A stretch of DNA of 39,010 bases from a virus. A model generated the notes under the pieces. That model saw only the letters and a list, made by a program, of their open reading frames with translations. It did no database searches and was not told where the DNA came from. Below are positions 8,301-16,387 of this stretch, piece after piece. Position numbers and translations under genes: made by a program. How positions within the stretch are numbered: the stretch's first letter is position 1; the number at the start of each line of letters is the position of its first letter. The stretch covers positions 1-39,010 of IMG/VR virus record IMGVR_UViG_3300027770_000118; one strand, given 5' to 3'.

Positions 8301-11300
8301 TCCTTTTTGAGTCGTTGGTTCAGCTCCTTTAGGTTTTCTTTAGTCGGGTTCTCTGGGTATAGACTGGCAAATTTGCGCACATCTTCCATCGAACCAAACC
8401 GCAATCGTGCCATCCCCATTTCATTGGGAAGCAACGGAGCATTCGGGGAGAGCATCCCGAAGACAATGGAGTTGAAGCTGGAAACCTTGTCCCCAGGTGT
8501 GGGAGCCATTGTCGCCGCCAGCTTGGCTGTCAGCTTGGCGTGCGTTGTCTCTGGCAGGTTTGCTACGTCGACCGGATTGGTTTTGAGCCAGAGGAGATCG
8601 TAGTACGTGAACTTGCCCTCAAGGCCGCCGGGTATTCTCGCAGGATCTCCAGCCACGTCCGAGGGGATGTTTGTGATTTCTGAAAGAGGTCCAAGGTTTT
8701 CGACGCCGAATGCTTTGCCGTATTCCTCAAACTCCTTTGGAGTCCAGTCTTTCGGTTCTTTGCCTTTGAAGTAGATGTTTCCATTTTGATCCCTTGAAAC
8801 TCCTGGAGCTTCAAAAGATGCACGCCGGGGAAGACCTTCCGCAACTTGTTTTCTGGCCGCCTCCTCTTCAGCCGGCATGAACCTTACATCCCCCGCTTGT
8901 CGAACCGCCCCGCCTTCGCCTTGGCCTTCTTGGCCACGCTCAATGCGATTGCCACCGCCTGCTTCTGCGGTTTGCCGGACTTCATCTCCCGCTTGACGTT
9001 GCTGCTGACGGACTTCTGGCTGTAGCCTTGTTTGAGTGGCATCTGCTTTCCTTTCTGCTTGGGTTTGGGTGTCGTAGATCCCGATCAGTTTGCCGTCGGG
9101 ACCGTAGAGTCGGTGCTTGGCACCGCTGATAATGCGGTAGCCTTCCTCGGAGTTGATGACCGATTTGTCGCCGACGGTCTCCGCGGGCATCCAGCGCATC
9201 TTGGACTTCTGGATGGCGTCCTCGGAGATACGGGCGCGGAAGTCCATCGGGGCTGTCGATCCGATGCGGTCCAGGCGGAAGTCGCGCACGAACTTGCGCC
9301 CGCCCTTCTCCTGCTCGTTTACGAAGTCACCGAGGAACTTCGCCTTCTCCAGGCCGAAGATCTCGGCCGACCGGCGGGCGCCCTCACCGGCGTCCAGGTT
9401 GGTGAAGTACGCGGCCAGATCCGACATGAACCCGTCGACATTGTCCCACAGGCCCTTGGCTACACTTCCATCGGGAGCAGTCAGCTTGTCCAATGCACCA
9501 CGGATCTTGCTGATGTCGATGGCCTTGATGACCGGGTTGTCGGCCTTCGACAGGTAGAAGCTGTATGGCAGCAACTCGCGCTGGGAGAGACGAATGCCGC
9601 TGTTGTATTTGCTGGTAAACTTGCCGGTCTGTCGGTTCTTCACCCGGCGGGTAGCAGCACCGTAGTTCACAAAGATGCTGTTGCCGGCATCCATGGCTGC
9701 ATTCACAGCCCGGATCTTGTCCTTCATCCGGCTGCTGACTGCCTGGGACTGCTCGATGGCAGACAACTGCTGCGGGCTGAACCGGCCCAGGATCTCACCA
9801 TCGACCACGCGGGCACCCGGGACGCCTTCTAGGATTGTCCTTATGGCAGTGGTGTCTTTCTCTTCGCGGACTCGGATCTCCTCGTCTGAGAGGTTCCTGA
9901 CGCTGCCATCGGGCATCTTCTCAGCTACACCAAGATCCACCAACTGCTTGGCGGCAATCGGGTTAGAGACATCCTGAGGCTTCAAGACCTTACCCGGTCC
10001 CTCGTTCTCTATCGTGATGCGCTCGTCCAGCTTGCGCCGGGCACGCAACAGGTCGCGCAGCATGGCGTTCACCTGTGGAGAAGCCTGCTTTAAGTCCGGG
10101 AACAGCACCGAGTCGGTTGGCTTGACTCCGAAAGTGCGCTCAATGGTCGCCGCGGCATCGGCTAAAGCCCGACTAGCATTCTGGGTCAGTGCGGAGTCGA
10201 GCAACTGACGAGTAATACCTGAAAAGCCCTTTAGCAATGCATCAGGCTTCTGACCGGCTAGGAGTCCGGCAAAGTGCTCTGCTGCAAGCTCAGAAGCCAC
10301 GTAGCCAGCCTTCTTGTCGATGGTGTCGAACTGGGCGAGCTGGTCGGCACGTTCCTGACTGCCTGCGGCCAGCTTGTCTCGGTACTGATTGAAACGGGCC
10401 TCGATCTCGGCGTCATTGAAAGCGCCCTCGGCCAGCTTGCGAGTGATGTCGCCCTCCTGAACCCAGCGTCCGACGAGCGCATCCTTGATCTCAGTGGCGC
10501 CGCCCTCAAGTTGGGTCGTCTTCTCAAGAGCGTGGAAGAGCTCATGGCCGAGCGTGTAGAGCGGGCCGTCTCCGGTGCCTTTGCCGATGATGTCGGCGTT
10601 TATGAATATAGTGGGCCGTTCAGCTTGCTCGAACTGCACGCCGCGGATGTTGTCGCCGAACTTTTCGGCCATCTGGGCATTGGAACGATAGAGGATGTCG
10701 ACATCCCCGAACTTGCCTCGAACCAATCCCTGCAGATCCATCAGCGCCGAGGCAGCATCGACCCCATGCGTATCCCGCACCCGCTCAAACAGCGCCTTGG
10801 TCGTCGGGTCCTGCTGCCCGTCGATGAATCGTCCCAGGTCGCCTGCCCGGGCCTCCTTGGCGGCCCTGCCTGTGAGCCGCTCGAAGCCGCGGGCACCGAG
10901 GGCACCTGCTGCGCCCTGGGCAAGGCCAGATCCAACGCCAGCGGCCGCACCTTCTTCGCCGCCGGACAAAAAACCCAAGCCTGCACCAACTGCTGCACCT
11001 TCAATACCTCCGGCAATACCCCTCAGTGAGGCATCCAAGGCAGCGTCACCGCCGTACTGCCCGACCACACCGAGCATCCGTTGGCGCAGATTAGCACCTG
11101 GAGCAGCACCGATGGCCTCCAGAGGACCAATTCGGGAGGGCTGGGTCATCAGGTTCTCGCCGGCACGAGCCAATGCCTCACCGGCCTCTCGGGCTGTACG
11201 GATGCCGGCAGGGATTGCTGCAAAGGCAGCAGCCTCGGGGGCAATGCCAAGGGCACCTGCGATGCCGGCGGTAGCTGCAGTGCTGCGGAGCGCTTCTGGC

Positions 11301-12031
11301 GTCACGCCAACGGCTTCTGCAGTAAGACGCTCGGCAGCACCGGCAAAGCGCTCCAGAGGCCTTGCAACGCCGGCAACGGCCCGCCCGGTGAGTTGGGCTC
11401 CCTTACCGACAGCACGGGTGGCTAGCTTGCCTGCGCCGAAAATCTCACCGATGCCGGGGAGAGCCAGTGTCGGGTCGAGAATCATGGACACGCCCTGAAC
11501 GAACTCCGGGTTGGTGTACTCGGGAGGGACAACGATGCCTTCCTCGCCTCGCTCAAGTCGGGCGGTGGTGTTGGCGAAGTCGCGGGCCTCGAGGAACTGG
11601 CTGTAGCGGGATTCCGGGGTGCCGGTGCCTGCGACGAGGTCCTTGAACTTAAAGAGTGGAGAGGCCGGGTCCTGCGATTGCGCAACAAGGCCGTAGAGCT
11701 GGCGGGTGCCCTGAGCCGCGCCCTCAATGTAGTTGAGCGGGTTGGCAACAGCGCCCTGAGCGCCCTCGGATATGGCACCGCTGATCATTCCGGCGGCAGC
11801 ATCCACCGACTGCGCGATGGTGTTGACCCAGTCGGTCTGCTTGTTCTTGGAGAACTCCTCAAACTTGAGATAGTCGTCGACCGACGGCTTGTAGGCCGGG
11901 TCCTGCATGGCACCGGCAATGTCCTCGCCGGTGGCTGGGAACTGCTCGGACAGAATCCGCTGGGCCTCATCCTGGCCAACAGAATCAGGGAACTCGACAA
12001 CCTGAGAGCCGACCTGGATCTGGTATGGCAT
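5375..12031 (-). CDS. Giant polyvalent virion protein: metallopeptidase, GNAT and ART-like domains
   Basis: This 2218-residue protein is probably carried in the virion and ejected. The first 35 residues match the EFPD...EAQRILSEQFP start seen on phage internal proteins. An Ala/Gly-rich helical part (about 90-400) could interact with membranes. HELFH at 496-500 is a zinc-metallopeptidase motif. A conserved block near 1793-1837 holds HDAFGH, GEENAW and ETRGQNSW and is typical of phage polyvalent proteins. A GNAT acetyltransferase-like domain lies near 1900-1990 (NRNKGLG at 1943). An ADP-ribosyltransferase-like domain lies near 2060-2160 (PVYHNT...FTPSK). Aromatic-Met-Pro-Ala/Ser motifs occur with Met at 948, 1052, 1588, 1890, 2020 and 2161, apparently at domain borders. 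YGPxGxLIGI occurs twice (976, 2192). Domain calls come from motifs only. Confidence 0.8.
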   Translation of the reverse strand: MPYQIQVGSQVVEFPDSVGQDEAQRILSEQFPATGEDIAGAMQDPAYKPSVDDYLKFEEFSKNKQTDWVNTIAQSVDAAAGMISGAISEGAQGAVANPLNYIEGAAQGTRQLYGLVAQSQDPASPLFKFKDLVAGTGTPESRYSQFLEARDFANTTARLERGEEGIVVPPEYTNPEFVQGVSMILDPTLALPGIGEIFGAGKLATRAVGKGAQLTGRAVAGVARPLERFAGAAERLTAEAVGVTPEALRSTAATAGIAGALGIAPEAAAFAAIPAGIRTAREAGEALARAGENLMTQPSRIGPLEAIGAAPGANLRQRMLGVVGQYGGDAALDASLRGIAGGIEGAAVGAGLGFLSGGEEGAAAGVGSGLAQGAAGALGARGFERLTGRAAKEARAGDLGRFIDGQQDPTTKALFERVRDTHGVDAASALMDLQGLVRGKFGDVDILYRSNAQMAEKFGDNIRGVQFEQAERPTIFINADIIGKGTGDGPLYTLGHELFHALEKTTQLEGGATEIKDALVGRWVQEGDITRKLAEGAFNDAEIEARFNQYRDKLAAGSQERADQLAQFDTIDKKAGYVASELAAEHFAGLLAGQKPDALLKGFSGITRQLLDSALTQNASRALADAAATIERTFGVKPTDSVLFPDLKQASPQVNAMLRDLLRARRKLDERITIENEGPGKVLKPQDVSNPIAAKQLVDLGVAEKMPDGSVRNLSDEEIRVREEKDTTAIRTILEGVPGARVVDGEILGRFSPQQLSAIEQSQAVSSRMKDKIRAVNAAMDAGNSIFVNYGAATRRVKNRQTGKFTSKYNSGIRLSQRELLPYSFYLSKADNPVIKAIDISKIRGALDKLTAPDGSVAKGLWDNVDGFMSDLAAYFTNLDAGEGARRSAEIFGLEKAKFLGDFVNEQEKGGRKFVRDFRLDRIGSTAPMDFRARISEDAIQKSKMRWMPAETVGDKSVINSEEGYRIISGAKHRLYGPDGKLIGIYDTQTQAERKADATQTRLQPEVRQQQRQAGDEVRQTAEAGGGNRIERGQEGQGEGGAVRQAGDVRFMPAEEEAARKQVAEGLPRRASFEAPGVSRDQNGNIYFKGKEPKDWTPKEFEEYGKAFGVENLGPLSEITNIPSDVAGDPARIPGGLEGKFTYYDLLWLKTNPVDVANLPETTHAKLTAKLAATMAPTPGDKVSSFNSIVFGMLSPNAPLLPNEMGMARLRFGSMEDVRKFASLYPENPTKENLKELNQRLKKELGFISAGKGGLGIAITADISNIVNAARLFTKNPDFFVKKANESWADFVDKLTTQIKGFGTKTGSFGSVWQDPLKASISAMDRHMARIFGQELLGNPELRKRFEGIVVDRFNSMLKKSKEATSAFNRRLKNAEEKGKRIEEINKDDPKTLKTLKAKNDKRIKSIKAEMASTLDSLPDPTATRAKTIDDVLGQAQIYGADRVQKFVNEAVFAAMGSRKATLIAKKGGINPNAPANIKSVEWVETPKDFQVMSDSYRSALEINERRANELGVAVFPAQWTLWDRIRGRVEPHEVMFPGLDKLPALNDRQLGEAQKANKAAGYGSTPEAGEKWKRRQIDSPSRLAYFMPAGGEKLYEQAPEQRGGRGDRGEGRYTSGNLAPLAGAPQVKGASGPDQSLVGIAEWYARDKGIGLRRQSEYVKVDEDRARRIAQAYEEMPHAPQDPAVREAYQDLIRQTTDQYQALDSAGYKFWFIDINSDAGQQYASSPFNAMRDLRANKSMGVFPTDSGFGTKEDFNPESNPMLADTGLRWPFGGPNGELRTVYANDLFRAVHDAFGHGMEGSGFRAQGEENAWQAHIRLFTGPARGAITTETRGQNSWLNYGPHGERNRTAKTEDTVFADQKTGLMPDWTWNEGLAPDEGASVEGQRYMPAGVETAPKRYENVDSFREHWNALGVRNMTDIREKGTPYEHIRPSKIEVDKANRNKGLGTAFMKDLVAFADLTGKQIRINPSDELGATSKGRLEKFYKQFGFVENKPGKNKDYAISERFYRQPSSGERFMPASDTDYLSAVKKGDTATAQRMVGQAAKAAGYLDASELSGPKYNEGDPVYHNTPSKFTVFEPGKNGLIQFTPSKTLFGKRGDIKVAAYLKEPVIRNSTGLILSVKDSSQVKLADPITKDDAGNVIPLSQRFKATSEDIRYMPSPDSAMPGAYSFPGGYRALPGKAKGSLRLYGPAGSLIGIASSLDEAQRILRRKGNR

Positions 12032-12033
12032 AA

Positions 12034-13665
12034 TTACTCGATGCGCTTCGTGACGGGGTTGTACTTACGGACACTGCCTTGGGTCTGACCTTCCTGACCG
12101 ACGCCCATCTGGCGCAGGTAGTCGTCAGCGAACCGACCGATGCCGGCCTTCATGGACTTAAAGACGGTTGAGCGCAGGGTTGCCTTCTGTTTGAGCACCT
12201 TGTCGCTATCTCCAGCCTGCGGAAAGTACTGACGATCTGCGGCAGAATACTCGTCCTTACCAATAGCAGCACCGGACTCCTTACGCAGCGCGGCGGCAAT
12301 CCAGTTTTCCTTGGCGGCATCGTAGGTCTTTCGGTCATCGGATCGAAGGCGCTCAGGAGTAAAGCCAAACTCGGTAAGGCCTCCTGGGCGATATCCGCGG
12401 CTAACAACGTCGTTGATTGTGCCCTCGTTCAGCACCATGCGCGAAGCAAAGCCAAGCGAGTTGGACTGGCCCTCGGTCAGGTCTTTTCCTTCGACCATCT
12501 TGGGCGCAGGCAGGATGTCCACCTTGCCGTCCGCACGCACCACGGTGATGCCGCCAGGCAGCGTCTGGGTGTCGACCTGGATGGGCCGAGGCGTCCCGGT
12601 GGCCTCCAGCACGCTCCTAATGGCGTCTGGGTTGATCGGAGCACCCAAGCGCTGGAACACGTTGACCGCCTGCCTGAAACGGTCCTGATAGCCGACAGGC
12701 TGGGTCTCGGTGGCCGTGCGCTGGATGGGCTGCGACTCGAAAGCCGGGACCTCGCGCTGCGAGATGGGGGCAATGCCGGCAGGCAGGGCTGCCTGAACCT
12801 GCGGAGATGGAGTAAACTGCGAGCGAGTCGTCCCAGCCGGGATGGGCATGATGTTGCGCCCGAGGCCTTGGGTATACTGCTGGCCACCACCAAAACTCAT
12901 CCCACCAAAGGTTGGGCCCTGCGGCATCTGCGGAGCCGGAGGCTGCTGGATTGTGCCGCCCGGGATCTGCTGCACCTGGTAGAACGGGGTGTAGGGCTGC
13001 TGCTCCGCGGGAATGTTTAGGCTGCTGCTGATGATCGCCGGAGGCGCTGGCACGGTGACATCCTGCGTGGTCGGAAGCTGGGCGACCTGGGAGACGGCCT
13101 GCTCAAGCCCAAGGCGTCGAGCCTCGGCACCTTGCGCTGTCTGCAGGTTAAAGCGGGCGGCAGTGGTTTGAAGATTGCGCAACTCAGTCTCAGCCTGTTT
13201 CTGCTGATCCGTCCGATACTGGTTCAGCACCATCACGGCGTCCCCGAGCGCTGCCTTCTTCTTGGCCAGGCTCATGTCCGGGAACTTCTCACCGAGGGAC
13301 GAGAACTTGTTCAGCATCTCACGGTCGGCCTGCACCTGCTGGGTGTAGCGCGGGATGTCCTGCTCGGTTACGCCTTGAGGAAGCGCTCCGGTCTCCATGT
13401 ACTGTTGGATGGCCAGGTACTTGGGATCGCTTGAAAGCTGCTGCTGCATCAGCCCGGAGACAGTCTCCCAACTCTGGGTGGCAGCCTCAGTGTCCGCCTT
13501 CTTGGTGCGGTACTGCTCGATGGCTTTGCCCAGGCCCTGCCCCATGGCGGCGATACCCATGGCCAGGTTACGTCCCGGAGCGGTTGCGGCCTCCATGTAT
13601 CCCGGAGGAAGAGGGCCGGGGTCTCCGCGTCCGGTGTATGGTGTGGAGTAGCCGTAAGTTGCCAT
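12034..13665 (-). CDS. Ejection-like internal virion protein
   Basis: The protein has 543 residues. An N-terminal Gly/Pro-rich stretch is followed by a long helical region (about 35-200) rich in Gln and Ala, then a Pro/Gln-rich linker (about 205-320). The C-terminal domain (about 390-525) carries WIAAALRKESGAAIG, a Tyr-Phe-Pro-Gln segment and GDSDKVLKQKATLR. This pattern recurs at the ends of phage internal and DNA-ejection proteins. It lies directly upstream of the polyvalent gene with a two-base gap, so the two proteins may be made together and packed in the same internal core. The ejection role is inferred from the C-terminal pattern and the neighbourhood. Confidence 0.7.
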   Translation of the reverse strand: MATYGYSTPYTGRGDPGPLPPGYMEAATAPGRNLAMGIAAMGQGLGKAIEQYRTKKADTEAATQSWETVSGLMQQQLSSDPKYLAIQQYMETGALPQGVTEQDIPRYTQQVQADREMLNKFSSLGEKFPDMSLAKKKAALGDAVMVLNQYRTDQQKQAETELRNLQTTAARFNLQTAQGAEARRLGLEQAVSQVAQLPTTQDVTVPAPPAIISSSLNIPAEQQPYTPFYQVQQIPGGTIQQPPAPQMPQGPTFGGMSFGGGQQYTQGLGRNIMPIPAGTTRSQFTPSPQVQAALPAGIAPISQREVPAFESQPIQRTATETQPVGYQDRFRQAVNVFQRLGAPINPDAIRSVLEATGTPRPIQVDTQTLPGGITVVRADGKVDILPAPKMVEGKDLTEGQSNSLGFASRMVLNEGTINDVVSRGYRPGGLTEFGFTPERLRSDDRKTYDAAKENWIAAALRKESGAAIGKDEYSAADRQYFPQAGDSDKVLKQKATLRSTVFKSMKAGIGRFADDYLRQMGVGQEGQTQGSVRKYNPVTKRIE

Positions 13666-13669
13666 AGAT

Positions 13670-14092
13670 TTAGCTGTGTTGAGAGTGATACGCGAACTCG
13701 CGCAGTTTCAAGCTGATAGCCCTCATGTGCTTGTAGCCCCCGATAATCCAAGCCACTTGGAGGATCATGTCGTTGCCGCAGAGCCGTAGGACATCTGCTG
13801 TCTGACGCTTCCATTCCTCGTCAGCCTTTTCCCAGGCCACAGAGTCGGCGTAGGTGCTGGTGATCTGCGCGATGACGGGCTGCAGTCGGAACCAGTTGTC
13901 GATGTAGAACGGGGTCGAGTACAGGCTGTTGGCCTGCATCATCACGTCCAGGAAGGCCTCCGGGGTGAACGGCACGTCGCCGTCGATCAGGTCGTCGATG
14001 GCATGGCAGTAGGCATGGAAGGCCGTAATGAACACCACGGCGTTGTGGTTGCCTCCAGCGGCATCAAAGTAGAGCTGGCCTAGCTTGTTCAT
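13670..14092 (-). CDS. Hypothetical helical protein of the virion module
   Basis: The protein has 140 residues and appears all-helical. A striking cluster, AFHAYCHAIDDLIDGD (residues about 24-39), combines His, Cys and four Asp and looks like a potential metal site. A similar DDLID pattern occurs in unrelated isoprenoid enzymes, and I do not claim that link. The start ATG 14092 overlaps the cupin-like gene stop (ATGA). No signal or membrane segment is seen. It sits between small virion genes and ejection proteins. Confidence 0.6.
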   Translation of the reverse strand: MNKLGQLYFDAAGGNHNAVVFITAFHAYCHAIDDLIDGDVPFTPEAFLDVMMQANSLYSTPFYIDNWFRLQPVIAQITSTYADSVAWEKADEEWKRQTADVLRLCGNDMILQVAWIIGGYKHMRAISLKLREFAYHSQHS

Positions 14093-14418
14093 GCCGGATT
14101 GAAGTCGACTGCCGCGGAGGTTGGGTTACCGCTCCACCGCTCAAGATTGGCGAACACCGAGAACGACAGCGCGATGGCACTGTGCTTCACGCCGGCCGGG
14201 ACAAGTTTAGACCATCCGCAGTGGTAGCTGGTGACGTGCTTGGACTTGTTTCCCATCATCCAGCGCATTGTTCCGAGGATGTGGATGATCCGGGAGTCGA
14301 ACTGGCTGTGGGAGTGCGACGGGATTAGTTCTCCAGCGGGGCAAAACCAGACCTCAAGCTGCCATCGGAACAACCGAAAGAGCCTGATTCCTGTGCATCT
14401 CTGGAACTTGATGATCAC
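14089..14418 (-). CDS. Small cupin-like protein
   Basis: This 109-residue protein shows a single cupin-like beta-barrel pattern. CPAGELIPSHSHSQFDSRIIHILG holds the first motif, with His35 and His37 and a possible third ligand (Asp41 or His46). KLVPAGVKHSAIAL holds the second motif, with Pro74, Gly76 and His79. Cupins bind metals or sugars, or serve only as structural barrels. GTG 14418 overlaps the upstream stop (GTGA), and the stop overlaps the next start. In this location a structural or adhesin-accessory role is possible, but there is no direct evidence for a function. Confidence 0.6.
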   Translation of the reverse strand: MIIKFQRCTGIRLFRLFRWQLEVWFCPAGELIPSHSHSQFDSRIIHILGTMRWMMGNKSKHVTSYHCGWSKLVPAGVKHSAIALSFSVFANLERWSGNPTSAAVDFNPA

Positions 14419-14777
14419 AAAGAGGACGCCAAGCCTTTGAGGCCAGCACCGGCGGCAGACGCTGCCCCGGTGATATTGCTGCCCGCAGCCTTGATCCCGC
14501 CTCCAATAGCCTCCAGGGCCTTGCCCTGCATCTCATCACGCTTCTCGAAGAGTCCCTGCTTAAAAGACAGGGCATCGTCGATCATGGTGTCGTCCAGGCC
14601 GAGGGCCTTCAGTCGTTTGCGCTGCTCCTCAACATCCGCAACGGTGTTGCTAGGATTCATCTGCTGCATTGGAGCACCATAACCGGTGCCCTGCTGCATT
14701 GCAGGCATCTGAGGGGCAAACTGGGTCATGCCACCGCCCTGTCCGTAGGGTATCGCCCCGGGGTATCCGTAGTTCAT
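14415..14777 (-). CDS. Gly/Met/Gln-rich small virion-module protein
   Basis: The protein has 120 residues. The first 45 are rich in Gly, Met, Gln and Pro and look disordered. A central charged helix follows (VEEQRKRLKALGLDDTMIDDALSF). The C-terminus is an Ala/Gly-rich segment (GGGIKAAGSNITGAASAAGAGLKG) that could insert weakly in a membrane. Ala/Gly-rich tails of this sort are frequent in small ejected proteins. ATG 14777 overlaps the upstream stop (ATGA). No family is recognised. Confidence 0.6.
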   Translation of the reverse strand: MNYGYPGAIPYGQGGGMTQFAPQMPAMQQGTGYGAPMQQMNPSNTVADVEEQRKRLKALGLDDTMIDDALSFKQGLFEKRDEMQGKALEAIGGGIKAAGSNITGAASAAGAGLKGLASSL

Positions 14778-15571
14778 AGGCTAGAGGCTGCTGACATACC
14801 GGCGCCAATCAGCGCGGTAGAGTTGGCTGCAGAAGCTGTTCGCGCGGCAAGCTGTTGCTGCTGGTTGCCACCAATCAGGTTGGCCGCATACTGCGACTCA
14901 GGGTTGAAGAGCTGGCCCGGGTTGAAGCCACCTGCCTGGCCAACGAAGCCTTGAGAAGCACCAAAGGCCTGGGAAGGCCTTCCCAAGACCTGCTGGAACA
15001 CGTCGCCATAGACGCCCTGGCCGGCCTGCAGTGCTCCCATGGCCTGCTGCTGGCGCTGCTGTTGCAGGCCGGCACCGGCCATCTGAGAGCGCACAGCTTC
15101 CTGTAAGGCACCGGACGGGCCTTGGGCCAGCCCGCGAGCAGCCAGGCCGGAGCGGGTCTGTTGCTCAACCATGCGCTGCTGTTCCGGGGTCAACCTGGAG
15201 CCTGCAGCCAGACCGGATTGGGCTTGGGCTGTGAGAGTGTCGGCAAGAGCTGCCTGCTCTGGAGACGCTGCCTTGATGGCGGCGCGTGCCTGGGGACCGA
15301 GAGCCGAGATGTCCGCGATGTCACCAGCACGCGAGCGGGAACGGGCGGCGGCCTCGACCTCGCCCATGGTGGGCGCGATCTGCTCCTTGTAGAGCCTTAG
15401 GAGCTCCGGTGTGGCCTGCTGAAGAAGCCCAAGCTGCAGCGCCTGATACTTTGGCGCGAACTGGGCCTCTGCCGCGTACTTCTGCGGAGCGAGGTCAAGC
15501 TGCGCCTGCAGAGTGTCTCGGGTCTCTTGGCCGTAATTACGCGGCTCCGGTGCGCTAACTGATGTTCCCAT
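14774..15571 (-). CDS. Ala/Gln-rich internal virion protein
   Basis: The protein has 265 residues from ATG 15571. This start overlaps the end of the upstream gene by 17 bases, and a longer in-frame extension to 15757 only mirrors that gene. The protein is almost wholly helical and rich in Ala and Gln, with QAQLDLAPQKYAAEAQFAPKYQALQLGLLQ near the start and RSGLAARGLAQGPSGALQEAVRSQ in the middle. Such composition is typical of ejection proteins in short-tailed phages. Together with the products of 12034-13665 and 5375-12031 it probably forms the internal or ejected set. This is inference from composition and position. Confidence 0.65.
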   Translation of the reverse strand: MGTSVSAPEPRNYGQETRDTLQAQLDLAPQKYAAEAQFAPKYQALQLGLLQQATPELLRLYKEQIAPTMGEVEAAARSRSRAGDIADISALGPQARAAIKAASPEQAALADTLTAQAQSGLAAGSRLTPEQQRMVEQQTRSGLAARGLAQGPSGALQEAVRSQMAGAGLQQQRQQQAMGALQAGQGVYGDVFQQVLGRPSQAFGASQGFVGQAGGFNPGQLFNPESQYAANLIGGNQQQQLAARTASAANSTALIGAGMSAASSL

Positions 15572-15971
15572 GTTTTTTGTAGGCCATCTTGTAGATCGGC
15601 ATACTGCCTTTCTTGTAGGTGACCAGTTTACCGTTTCTGTGACCGATGGCCGGGAGAATTGCGCTTTCCGGCCTGTCGTGAAAGAACTTAGCCGCCACCG
15701 CCATGGCAAACAACGCGCAGTCGGCAGCGAACTGGTGCCAGTACCAATGGTCGCCATTGGGGTCGTTGGGCTGCCAGGACCAGGCCTGGGGCTCCGGGCC
15801 CGTCTGGCGCCAGCCTACAAGCACGGCCACCACATAGTCGTCCTGGCAGGCGATCTTGAGTGTGCCCTGCTCCGCGTGGAACATCACGTAGTCCTCGACT
15901 GCCTCGCGGGTCCATCCCTTGAAGCTGTCGGGCACTTTGGCCAGAAGGTAGTCTGTGATCTGCGGGATCAT
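15555..15971 (-). CDS. Hypothetical protein, possible GNAT-like fold
   Basis: The protein has 138 residues. A helix-strand start (ITDYLLAKVPDS) is followed by strands (LKIACQDDYVVAVLVGW) and a Trp-rich turn (SWQPNDPNGDHWYWHQF), then a long helix and a final strand with RNGKLVTYKK. The order recalls an acetyltransferase-like fold, and virion-module proteins of this shape occur in podoviruses. However, I see no clear acetyl-CoA loop (Gln/Arg-x-x-Gly-x-Gly/Ala), so activity is doubtful. It starts at ATG 15971, overlapping the upstream stop. Confidence 0.55.
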   Translation of the reverse strand: MIPQITDYLLAKVPDSFKGWTREAVEDYVMFHAEQGTLKIACQDDYVVAVLVGWRQTGPEPQAWSWQPNDPNGDHWYWHQFAADCALFAMAVAAKFFHDRPESAILPAIGHRNGKLVTYKKGSMPIYKMAYKKHGNIS

Positions 15972-16387
15972 TGCTCAGGATTGTTTGGGACAGTGTTCCA
16001 CTGCTGCGGTTCTGGGGTCTGGATACCGTCTCCGGTCACTGTATCGAAAGCTCGGCTTGCCATCAGATAGGATGGACCAACCGTTGCACCTGGGAGTGCT
16101 TGAGTTAATACGAAAGGGCCGGTGTAGGTGTAATAAACAGCGGTGTTTGTGATCGGGTTGTTAATCGTGCCAGCGCCGTTTTGAACCACCTGAACTTTTA
16201 ACGTGGTGGTGATTGGTATCGGCCTTTGATAGATATCTTGCGCTGTAAATAAAGTTGTCGACGGGTTGATGACATACTCATCATTCGCATTTGGATCTGT
16301 CTGAGTGTTGGCTGGGACAGTAAAAATGCATTGGACCGTGCCAGAAGTTGGCACTGACGCTCCAGTGGTGAACCAAGAGTCGTGCAT
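15968..16387 (-). CDS. Hypothetical virion-module protein
   Basis: This 139-residue protein is rich in Thr, Pro and Asn and poor in charged residues, which suggests an extracellular beta-structured protein. Pieces such as GTVQCIFTVPANTQT and ITTTLKVQVVQNGAG look like edge strands. ATG 16387 shares one base with the TAA of the upstream gene (TAATG). It follows the tail-nozzle and fibre-like genes, so a role as a small tail component is plausible. No family is recognised. Confidence 0.55.
   Translation of the reverse strand: MHDSWFTTGASVPTSGTVQCIFTVPANTQTDPNANDEYVINPSTTLFTAQDIYQRPIPITTTLKVQVVQNGAGTINNPITNTAVYYTYTGPFVLTQALPGATVGPSYLMASRAFDTVTGDGIQTPEPQQWNTVPNNPEQ

Noticed and set aside
9032-9832. 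Long plus-strand open frame of 266 codons
   Set aside because: It lies opposite the polyvalent gene, has no recognisable pattern and reflects the complement of its codons.
15572-15757. N-terminal extension of the Ala/Gln-rich virion protein
   Set aside because: It overlaps the upstream gene almost fully and has Arg/Ser/Trp-rich shadow composition; ATG 15571 gives a sensible start.
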